A DNA stretch of 64,000 bases from assembly GCF_001274635.1 (NCBI RefSeq), contig NZ_LBGV01000001.1, positions 2,666,001 to 2,730,000 of the forward strand. The letters run 5' to 3'. The stretch comes from Persicobacter sp. CCB-QB2 (GTDB lineage Bacteria; Bacteroidota; Bacteroidia; Cytophagales; Cyclobacteriaceae). Below the pieces are notes generated by a model, which made no database searches, was not told where the DNA came from, and saw nothing but the letters and a program-made list of their open reading frames with translations. Shown here one piece after another: positions 50,115-57,130 of this stretch; the first letter of the stretch is position 1, and each line of letters starts with the position of its first letter. The position numbers were made by a program, and so were the translations under genes.

Positions 50115-51425
50115 TTAAACTGGTTTTCCAAATAGGTCAAACTCAGAGGCATCTTCAATTTCAATATTAGCAAAATCTCCCAAACGCAATAGGTAATCAT
50201 TCGCAGGAATCAACACCTCATTATCTACCTCCGGGGAATCAAATTCTGTACGGCCTACCCAATAACCGCCCTCTTTCCGGTCGATCATGGTTTTATAAAT
50301 ACGCCCAACTTTCGCCTGATTCAGTTCCAAAGAAATCCCTTCCTGCAACTGCATCACCTCGTTGGCTCTGGCTTGTTTAATTTCCTCAGAAAGGCTGTCT
50401 TCCATAGAAAATGCATGGGTGTTTTCCTCATGAGAATAAGTAAAGATACCCAAACGCTCAAAACGCATTTTCTCCACAAATCTCAGCATCTCTTCATGAT
50501 CAGCCTCCGTTTCGCCCGGGTGGCCGGCAATCATAGTAGTACGGATGGCAATTTCCGGTACTCTTTCGCGAATATCAGTGATCAGCTGCTCCGTCTTTGG
50601 GCGATCAATTCCACGGCGCATGGCTTTCAGTACATTGGACGAACCGTGCTGCAATGGAATATCCAGGTAATTACAAATATTATCGCGCTCTGCCATTACG
50701 TCAATTACATCCATTGGGAATCCCGCCGGGTAGGCATAATGCAGACGAATCCAGTCGATACCATTGACATCAGAAAGACGACGCAATAAATCAGCAAGAT
50801 TACGTTTTTTATAGATATCTAATCCATAATAAGTCAAATCCTGGGCAATTAGCAACAATTCCTTAGTCCCATTTTTGGCCAGACTTTCCGCTTGTGTCAC
50901 CAAGTCTTCTATCGGTTGAGAAACATGCTTCCCTCGAATTAATGGAATGGCACAGAAAGAACATGGACGATCACAGCCCTCTGCAATCTTTAAATATGAA
51001 TAATGGTTTGAAGTAGTGGTCACGCGATCTCCCAAAAGATTTGCCTTATAATCGGCTTTAAATCTTTGCAATAAAGCTGGCACTTCATTGGTACCGAAAA
51101 AGGCGTCAACCGTTGGAATTTCAGCGGTTAATTCTTCTTTATATCGCTGAGATAGACAACCCGTCACGAACAGTTTATCAATATTTCCGGCTTCTTTTTC
51201 CTCGGCAAATTTCAGAATCATATCAATGGATTCCTGCTTGGCATTGGCTATGAATCCGCAGGTATTGACGATGACAATATTGGAGTCATTCTTTTCTGAC
51301 TCATGCTCCACATCAATATTGTTGCCCTTCAACTGTGTGATCATCACCTCAGAATCTACCAGGTTTTTGGAACATCCCAAAGTAATCACATTTACCTTAT
51401 CTTTTTTAAGACCTCTAGCTTTCAA
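50115..51425 (-). CDS. rimO: Ribosomal protein uS12 methylthiotransferase RimO (436 aa)
   Basis: This is a radical-SAM enzyme that adds a methylthio group to the conserved Asp of ribosomal protein S12. The N-terminal UPF0004 domain starts VNVITLGCSKNLVDSE, with further cluster Cys in VNTCGFI and VTGCLSQRY. The radical-SAM motif is KIAEGCDRPCSFCAIP (CxxxCxxC). A TRAM domain forms the C-terminus. The start is set at the TTG codon 51425 (reading M/L-KARGLKKDKVN). The longer ATG frame from 51491 is unlikely because a TACCTTTG promoter box (51451-51458) lies inside that extension, and its sequence (LLFVKCFSYLCSRKK) resembles nothing in the family. The gene is monocistronic with its own terminator. 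Confidence 0.95.
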   Translation of the reverse strand: MKARGLKKDKVNVITLGCSKNLVDSEVMITQLKGNNIDVEHESEKNDSNIVIVNTCGFIANAKQESIDMILKFAEEKEAGNIDKLFVTGCLSQRYKEELTAEIPTVDAFFGTNEVPALLQRFKADYKANLLGDRVTTTSNHYSYLKIAEGCDRPCSFCAIPLIRGKHVSQPIEDLVTQAESLAKNGTKELLLIAQDLTYYGLDIYKKRNLADLLRRLSDVNGIDWIRLHYAYPAGFPMDVIDVMAERDNICNYLDIPLQHGSSNVLKAMRRGIDRPKTEQLITDIRERVPEIAIRTTMIAGHPGETEADHEEMLRFVEKMRFERLGIFTYSHEENTHAFSMEDSLSEEIKQARANEVMQLQEGISLELNQAKVGRIYKTMIDRKEGGYWVGRTEFDSPEVDNEVLIPANDYLLRLGDFANIEIEDASEFDLFGKPV

Positions 51426-51450
51426 ACTTTTATCGTATTTTTTTCGACTG

Positions 51451-51458
51451 CAAAGGTA
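51451..51458 (-). promoter_or_regulatory. Bacteroidota -7 promoter box of rimO
   Basis: TACCTTTG matches the TAnnTTTG consensus of the primary sigma factor in Bacteroidota and lies 26 bp upstream of the proposed TTG start. A -33 TTTG element at the right spacing is not clear. Confidence 0.5.
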
Positions 51459-51710
51459 GCTAAAGCATTTTACAAAAAGTAATTTGATCACTTTATTAGC
51501 TTGAATTCCTATTTTTTCAAATAATGTGAATGTAAGGCGGCGGACCTTTCAATGCTCCACAATTCGTAATTTAGCCCTCCTTAATTACCTCCTCCTAATT
51601 CTCAGCCTTTTGCTTAATAAAAAAAATCATCCCTCCAATTTCAACATCAATTCAGCTTAATAAACCGCCCTATTCACCACCGTCTCTTCCTCTCAGTACT
51701 ATCAAAAATA

Positions 51711-51758
51711 ATTAGTGATAATTTGTGTAATTAGTGCAAAAAAATCACCGCTCCAACA
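51711..51758 (+). repeat. Direct repeat, left copy
   Basis: The segment has ATTAGTGATAATT followed by GCAAAAAAATCACCGCTCC and AACA. It matches 52115-52154 (GTGATAATTCGAGGCAAAA, AAAAATCATCGCTCCAACA) with a short internal length difference. The two copies bracket ~350 bp. Confidence 0.6.
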
Positions 51759-52114
51759 AACTAAAAAACACCCACCTAATCCACCTCCCCTACCAAACTT
51801 CTAAATCAGCTTCAGGCTTTTCTTTTTCATTTTTTCTTGATAAAAAACGAAACAAAAAAATCAAGGCTGTGATCAATGTTGGCGGGACGAGGAACCTGCT
51901 GTCGGAATCCATCAAGGCGACATTTGGATAAGGAGACAAACTAGTAACGACCTTGCTGAAATGTCGCTGTGATGCCTTCTTTTCGACAGCAGAACCCTCA
52001 CCTTTCCGCCCATTGATCAAGGCCGCGGTTGTTGGAATCGAAGGTGACGAACAAAAAGGCGGTGGACAGAACAGCTTGTCTGATCAACTTTTTATTACGC
52101 CATTAATAAAAATC

Positions 52115-52154
52115 ATTCGTGATAATTCGAGGCAAAAAAATCATCGCTCCAACA
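52115..52154 (+). repeat. Direct repeat, right copy
   Basis: This is the counterpart of 51711-51758, in the same orientation. After both copies the sequence becomes C-rich (CACCCACCTAATCCACC and CAGCTCCCCCACCATCC), so the similarity extends weakly further. Confidence 0.6.
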
Positions 52155-52363
52155 GACATACAGCTCCCCCACCATCCACGACAAAAAACTAAACACCACA
52201 AAATTAGCCAGCTCCAGCGTTGTTGATAGCCCTTGAGTTTGGCGATGAAACACCTACCTTAAAATCAACTATTCAATATTGATCATTAATATTCTTTGAA
52301 AATCAAGGGATATTTAACCTTTAGGCTAGGCAGGGGTATTAAATGTGAACAGAGCAGTTTAAA

Positions 52364-53137
52364 ATGACCCTTATCAAACAAAGCCTTAAAAATATATGGG
52401 ACGTCAGGTTCTTTCTTTATAAACAACCTCACCGATTGCTATTCGAGCATGTCCCTAAATGCGGAGGTACTTCAGTGGTAACCTACCTCAGACAACAATA
52501 TCCCGGATTTCAAACCTTTTCCATGGACAATCGCGCCCCACTGGAATCGGTAGAATTGTTCCGTAAATTATCCGAAGAGAAAAGATTCCAATACCGTTTT
52601 TTATATGGTCATCAGGCGCACCTGATTAAGGATTTTGTCCATCCGGCTACCAAAAAGTTCACCATTCTCCGAGATCCAATCGACCGGATGGTGTCTCATT
52701 ATTATTACGTTTTACGTCGCCCGACCCACTACCTTCATCAGGCTGTTATCGAGCAGCAGCTGGACTTAAAAGACTATATCACGCTGGAAATTAGCAAGGA
52801 GCTACGTAATAATTATGTGCACCGTTTTACCCAATTAGAGGAAGGTCAAATGTTGGAGTTGGGGGATGCTGCGGTAGATATGGCTTTTCAGGTACTGACG
52901 CAAGAATATGCCTATGTTGGTCTTTTGGAACAGCTGGAACAGGATTTGGCCGTGGCTAAAAAACACTTCAATTTTATTTCGGCTTTCAAGCCTGTTTTGG
53001 CCAATGCCACGGCAGGGAGAATTAAGGTGGAAGAATTGGATACAGTAACTCTGGAGCGGGTGCAGGAACTTAACAGATTGGATATTCTGCTTTATCAAAG
53101 AATAAAGACTTATCGTCAGAGAAGCTTTCAGTATTAG
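52364..53137 (+). CDS. Sulfotransferase-family protein (257 aa)
   Basis: This is a predicted PAPS-dependent sulfotransferase of the family that includes heparan and chondroitin sulfotransferases. The 5'-phosphosulfate loop is seen in LLFEHVPKCGGTSVVTYLRQ (about residues 26-45). The 3'-phosphate motif is KKFTILRDPIDRMVSHYYYV (about 103-123), and LYGHQAHLI lies between them. There is no signal peptide or membrane segment, so it is cytoplasmic or peripheral. The acceptor is unknown; candidates are surface polysaccharides or lipids. It is not in an operon, and a hairpin terminator follows. Confidence 0.85.
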   Translation: MTLIKQSLKNIWDVRFFLYKQPHRLLFEHVPKCGGTSVVTYLRQQYPGFQTFSMDNRAPLESVELFRKLSEEKRFQYRFLYGHQAHLIKDFVHPATKKFTILRDPIDRMVSHYYYVLRRPTHYLHQAVIEQQLDLKDYITLEISKELRNNYVHRFTQLEEGQMLELGDAAVDMAFQVLTQEYAYVGLLEQLEQDLAVAKKHFNFISAFKPVLANATAGRIKVEELDTVTLERVQELNRLDILLYQRIKTYRQRSFQY

Positions 53138-53166
53138 AAGTCCATTGTTGCGATCAATAATATTAC

Positions 53167-53201
53167 AAAGCCCGCCAAGCTGATTTCAAGCTGCGGGCTT
53201 T
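53167..53201 (+). terminator. Terminator of the sulfotransferase gene
   Basis: AAAGCCCGC pairs with GCGGGCTTT across a 17-base loop that itself contains an AAGCT/AGCTT-like pairing. T residues follow. It lies 30 bp after the stop codon. Confidence 0.75.
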
Positions 53202-53254
53202 TATGTTTCTGTATCTTCTCCAACCTGAATTTCCCTCACCACCTTATATTCCGG

Positions 53255-54217
53255 CTACTGAAGCGCCACATAACGCTTAATGGAAATATGCTCCTCAGGT
53301 GCTTTCGTGCTATTCAGAAAAAGCCTGATCCCCTCCGACTCTATTTCATATTGCGTTGTATGCCCTAAAAATTGGGCGGAAAGCACTTTTACCGGCATCC
53401 CTTCATTTTCCCAGTGGATATCCTGATGACGAATGCAGACCGATTGATCCGCAGACAAAGCCAAGCGATGGGCTTCCTCCCGGGATAGAATATTGGCATT
53501 TCCGAAAAAACCAGCCACATAGGCATTCCTGGGCTGCTCATACAGTTGTTGCGCCGTGCCACTTTGCACCACTTTTCCGGTATCCATCACCACTATCCGA
53601 TCCGACATTCGCAAGGCCTCATCCATCAGGTGCGTCACCATGATGGCCGTAATGCCCAGATCTTTGATGATTTTTTTCAAATCCTGAATTAAAGCCAATT
53701 TGGTGGGCGTGTCCAGATTACTAAAGGGCTCGTCCATTAATAACACTTCCGGAGTTTTGGCAATGGCCTGCGCAATGGCCACCCGTTGCTGTTGACCTCC
53801 CGAAAGTGCGCCCGGTAGTTTATCTTCGAAGCCTTCCAGACCCACCAAAGCAATTAGTTCTTTTAGTCGCTTGTCCCTTTCCGCTCTGACTAAACCGCGA
53901 ATGTGTTCGCCAATATTGCCCGCCACAGTATGAAAAGGCTTTAAATCAAAATGCTGCTGGATAAAACGAACATTCGGATGGCCCCGCAAAAGCTTCTTAC
54001 TTACTTTCTCCGCCTGCTGATCACCAAACCAAATAGCCCCCTCGGTCGGATCATCATATCCGCCAATAAGGCGCAGCAAGGTGGTTTTCCCGCAACCGCT
54101 CCCTCCTACCAGGGATAAAATCTCTCCCCGCCCCACTGCCATATTGACCTCATGCACAGCAGGGAATTCCTCATTTTCGTAGGTTTTGCTAATATTTTCC
54201 AGCCGGATATGGCTCAT
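53255..54217 (-). CDS. ABC transporter ATP-binding protein, Fe3+/polyamine type (320 aa)
   Basis: This is an ATPase subunit like FbpC/PotA. Walker A is GGSGCGKTT (about residue 39), the signature is LSGGQQQRVAIAQAIAKTP, Walker B is VLLMDEPFSNLDTPTK and the H-loop is MVTHLMDEAL. A C-terminal TOBE-like domain (about 235-320, including VLSAQFLGHTTQYEIESEG) is the regulatory extension of this subfamily. The start is set at the last of three consecutive Met codons (54217); those at 54223 and 54220 are also possible, and the open frame to 54256 adds an unlikely tail. No permease or binding protein is adjacent, so the transported substrate cannot be named. Confidence 0.88.
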   Translation of the reverse strand: MSHIRLENISKTYENEEFPAVHEVNMAVGRGEILSLVGGSGCGKTTLLRLIGGYDDPTEGAIWFGDQQAEKVSKKLLRGHPNVRFIQQHFDLKPFHTVAGNIGEHIRGLVRAERDKRLKELIALVGLEGFEDKLPGALSGGQQQRVAIAQAIAKTPEVLLMDEPFSNLDTPTKLALIQDLKKIIKDLGITAIMVTHLMDEALRMSDRIVVMDTGKVVQSGTAQQLYEQPRNAYVAGFFGNANILSREEAHRLALSADQSVCIRHQDIHWENEGMPVKVLSAQFLGHTTQYEIESEGIRLFLNSTKAPEEHISIKRYVALQ

Positions 54218-54407
54218 CATCATCGCTCGTTTTGGTTGAAGGTGCAAGAAAAGCAATCAGCGCGGCACGGGCAAATTGATTGCTTTGATACCACCCGAGG
54301 ATAAAACTATATCCATGGAATTATTAGGACATTTCACTGAATAAATAAATCGGAAACACTAACTTTGGCAGAATTAGTATATTTGAGGAGATGCCTCATT
54401 TTTGTTT

Positions 54408-55396
54408 ATGAAAAATAAAAAATTTAGCCTTTTTCAACTTTTCTTCCACTTGCTGTTCATCGCCCTGTTTATGTTCAGTATTGCGGCCTGCCGTGATAAT
54501 CAAGAATGCTTTGATGAAAACAATGCTTTCGTCGTGGGGACTTTTTTGATCACCGAAGCGGGACGTGAAACCGCAGTAGGGGCTAGCGTGGATTCCCTTT
54601 TCGCGATTACAGAATCGGAGGAAGGCCTCAGGAAAATTTATTATAATGACATTTCAGAAACCACCGGAGAATTATTGCCCTTCAATATGGGCGTTCCTTT
54701 TGGCCTGGAACTAAGTCCGCTAACGACAAAAACCACCTACTACCTTTTCCAAAAAGGCTACGGTACCCAATTGGATTTCACCTATAATACCACCCCCAGT
54801 TCCTATCGGAAAACTGCGGGGTAAGCTTCATTTTCAATAATTTGGAAATGATCCAGGATGAACAATCCCAGCAGGTACTCCCCAATGGGCAGACGGTCAA
54901 TGATGAATTAAAAAACAATCAGACCAATATCCTTTTCACCTTAGAATGCGAAAAAGTGAAGGACAATAATGATTTTGTGAAGGTGGAGTTATTGGGCAGT
55001 GATGGTAATCCGGGAGTGGAATTTGATTCTATTTACACTTTTCGCCCCATTTTTAATGACACCCTGGTCATTGCCGGAACAGGCGCGCGAGTGTCATTGG
55101 ATCTACCGGTGGTTATCCCTGCTGAAGATCAGGAGGCCTTTCAACAAACGTATTATTTTAAAAGAGGAGCAGCTGATTTCGCCGAGCCCGACTCTATTGT
55201 TATACAGGTGAATGCCCAGCGCTATTTTGCAGCTAACGGCTGTGGCCCGGGGGTGACTTTCACCGAACTCGATGTAACAGAACAATCCAAGATCACCATT
55301 ATTAGCGATATTACAATTGGCAATGAAAATAAAAATCTCAGAGGGAGCGAGTTTAACTTTAATATTCAGTTTAATACTAATATTACTGAGCAGTAA
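54408..55396 (+). CDS. DUF6452-like lipoprotein with two tandem repeats, frame broken
   Basis: The joined protein is 329 aa. The signal peptide MKNKKFSLFQLFFHLLFIAL ends in a lipobox (SIAAC) followed by RDNQECFDE. The existing frame stops at 54822-54824. Adding one G to the GG at 54808-54809 turns YRKTAG into YRENCGVSFIFNNLEM, the Cys-Gly motif expected at the end of a DUF6452 domain. The second half (from about residue 165) repeats the pattern: a DSIYTF stretch, a strand rich in prolines, QTYYFKRGAADF and a terminal NGCGPGVTFTELD. I therefore read it as two related domains in tandem. The function of the family is unknown. Its 3' end overlaps the next gene by 74 bp. Confidence 0.75.
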
Positions 55397-56183
55397 TTTT
55401 GCTTCGGCCCAGTATGTAGATCCTTCCAACCGAAATGATGGGATTATGGACAAGGATATATCCCTGGATTCCGCAGAGCTTGCCCGTATGCCCGCCCGTC
55501 CGGAGCGCGAGAAGCTGGGCGAGGAGTTCAAATTAAGGGCCGTTGAGGGCTGGTTTATTCCCTCCTACATTCGGGTAGGGACAGATATGGTCAGCTGGGG
55601 CAGAACCGCTTTTGAAAAAGGCTTCACCGATATGCGCATACATGCCGACACTGATATTGGCCGCTGGAATCTGTCCGTTGAAATGGGCCGATCCACCTTT
55701 TCCGCTAACCGAAGCCCAATTGAGGACCGTCCGCTGGAACCAATTTATGATTATGAAGCCCAAGGCCAGTATATCAAAGCAGGCATCGATGTTAACCTGA
55801 CGCCAAGAAACTGGGACAACTCCATGATCTTCTTCGGAGTACGCCGGGCCGATAGCTTCTACAGTGAGGATTTTTCCTATGTGGTCAACAATGTATGGGG
55901 GCAAACGCAGGAAAGCCTCAGCCAAAGCGGCAATCACACCAGCTGGTATGAAATTTTATTTGGCTACCGTACACATGTTTGGCAAAACTTCTCCGCCGGC
56001 ATGACCGGTGGCGTACAGCTCGCTACCAACACTCCCACTGATGATCTTCAAAGTTTTGTCCCTTCTTACGCCCCGGGCTTCGGACATTTGCAGAGAAACA
56101 CCCGCTATTTCCTGGAGTTCAACATTTTCTACACCATCCGCTTCTGGGATAAGGGAAAACCACTAGCCAAGCCAAAGAAATAA
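55323..56183 (+). CDS. DUF6048-family outer-membrane protein (286 aa)
   Basis: The start is set at the ATG 55323 (MKIKISEGASLTLIFSLI), six bases after an alternative TTG. It gives a signal peptide cleaved after NFASA. The mature protein begins QYVDPSNRNDGIMDKD. A conserved GWFIPSYIRVGTDMVSWGRT segment and alternating strands to YFLEFNIFYTIRFWDKG suggest a barrel in the outer membrane. DUF6048 and DUF6452 genes are neighbours in many Bacteroidota, which supports both calls. Translation is probably coupled to the upstream gene through the 74-bp overlap. The function is unknown. Confidence 0.85.
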   Translation: MKIKISEGASLTLIFSLILILLSSNFASAQYVDPSNRNDGIMDKDISLDSAELARMPARPEREKLGEEFKLRAVEGWFIPSYIRVGTDMVSWGRTAFEKGFTDMRIHADTDIGRWNLSVEMGRSTFSANRSPIEDRPLEPIYDYEAQGQYIKAGIDVNLTPRNWDNSMIFFGVRRADSFYSEDFSYVVNNVWGQTQESLSQSGNHTSWYEILFGYRTHVWQNFSAGMTGGVQLATNTPTDDLQSFVPSYAPGFGHLQRNTRYFLEFNIFYTIRFWDKGKPLAKPKK

Positions 56184-56193
56184 AAAATACTCC

Positions 56194-56225
56194 AAGCCAT
56201 TTGCGACAGCAGGTGGCTTTTTTTT
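56194..56225 (+). terminator. Terminator of the DUF6452/DUF6048 operon
   Basis: AAGCCA / TGGCTT stem followed by eight T, 10 bp after the stop codon. A near-identical hairpin occurs again at about 56462-56491 on the other side of MITE copy I. Confidence 0.7.
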
Positions 56226-56241
56226 GGGGCTGCTGCCGCTT

Positions 56242-56460
56242 AGCCCAAATTATTTATGCTTAAATCCTCGTTTAGCTGCAAGGCGGGAAAAATGAAGGAA
56301 TTTTTCCTATTTCGAATTTTTCCCAACAAAGCAGATAAGGGAGGAGAAAGCAAGCTTGCCCAAATTTGGGCTATTACAAACCAAAGAAAATTAATTACAA
56401 TGAACTAAAAATAAGCCGCTTGCACTTAGTCAATTAATTTAGCGGTGAATAATTCGGGTT
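56242..56460 (-). repeat. MITE-like intergenic repeat, copy I (well conserved)
   Basis: This 219-bp copy starts AGCCCAAATTATTTATGC and ends AGCGGTGAATAATTCGGGTT. It has the complete central palindrome GCCCAAATTTGGGC next to GCAAGCTTGC. Its body is closely similar to copy C, including the TTGCACTTA segment near the left end of the family, so C and I probably spread recently. Confidence 0.85.
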
Positions 56461-56463
56461 AAA

Positions 56464-56763
56464 GCCATTTGTTCTGCAGGTGGCTTTTTTTGGGGGGCTG
56501 CTGCCGCTTAGACGTCAGCACCGGGCTGGCGCGGCTCACCCCATCGGCCTTTTGGGCCGCTGTGGTTTAAACAAGCCCGCTTCATCCCTGCCCCGGCCGG
56601 GCTATTCGCCCGGAAGGTAGCTCGAGTACAACCGGCAGAAGGATAGAGGCATTGTTGAAGCTCTTTTTTGCAGCCTAAAAGCGTAGCGGCTCGCAAAAAA
56701 AGCGACTGCCGAAAGCCTGGTGCCGAGCCTGGGCGAGGGACTGCCCCAAAAAAACGACATCTC
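56464..56763. repeat. GC-rich block with inverted termini, sandwiched between two MITE copies
   Basis: It begins with a 48-bp near-duplicate of 56196-56243 (terminator hairpin plus GGGGCTGCTGCCGCTTAG). It is far more GC-rich than any other intergenic sequence here. It ends with GGACTGCCCCAAAAAAACGA, an imperfect inverse of its beginning (TTTTTTTGGGGGGCTGCTGC). The open frame across it has a composition unlike a real protein. It looks like a dispersed non-coding repeat, but no second copy is in the window. Confidence 0.5.
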
Positions 56764-56985
56764 AATCCTGATTATTCATGGATACCTCCTCGTTTAGCTG
56801 CAATGGAGATTAAATGAAGAAATCGTGCGCTATTTCCAGTTTCCCCCTCAACGAAATGGATGAAGGAAGAGAAAGCAATCTTGCCCAATTTGGACTATTA
56901 ACAAGTCAGCAATACCAAGCCCAAAAACACAAGTGATCATCCTCTTGCCGCCATGTCCTGAATCTGGTGGTGAATCATTCGGGTA
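56764..56985 (-). repeat. MITE-like intergenic repeat, copy J
   Basis: The left end AATCCTGATTATTCATGG and right end GGTGGTGAATCATTCGGGTA bracket 222 bp. The conserved blocks CTCCTCGTTTAGCTGCAA, TTAAATGAAG and GAAAGCAATCTTGCCC are present. The palindrome is reduced (CCCAATTTGGAC). It follows the GC-rich block directly. Confidence 0.78.
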
Positions 56986-57048
56986 AAAAACTAAAAAAAC
57001 AGATGGTCCTCCTCCATGCCGGCTTGGTACCCTTGGATAATATGCAAA

Positions 57049-57075
57049 AAAGCCGCCCCATGAAGGGGCGGCTTT
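57049..57075 (-). terminator. Terminator of the SusC/SusD pair at 57-61 kb
   Basis: AAAGCCGCCCC / GGGGCGGCTTT has a short loop, followed on the minus strand by a T-rich tail. It lies 56 bp past the SusD stop codon. Confidence 0.88.
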
Positions 57076-57130
57076 CAACACTCAAAACAAGAACAATACT
57101 CAGTGCAAGAAGCCTCCTGCACCAAAAACA

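Larger units (their letters stand above)
51492..52363. other. Long intergenic region with duplicated AT-rich segments
   Basis: No gene is called. Two overlapping antiparallel open frames (51734-52192) share a core of higher GC content, 51850-52080. Their hypothetical products have biased composition and look like dispersed-repeat translation rather than protein. The core is bracketed by a direct repeat (listed separately). Confidence 0.4.

Noticed and set aside
51734..52192. Overlapping plus and minus open frames as small proteins
   Set aside because: Both strands are open with biased composition and no recognisable domain; treated as repeat-like non-coding sequence.
56508..56765. 85-codon minus-strand frame in the GC-rich block
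   Set aside because: Composition rich in Arg, Gly, Ala, Pro and Cys fits translation of a GC-rich repeat; it has no plausible start signal or domain.
33736..57000. CRISPR array
   Set aside because: The recurring repeats are ~220 bp, widely and irregularly spaced and in both orientations; there are no short regular repeats or cas genes.
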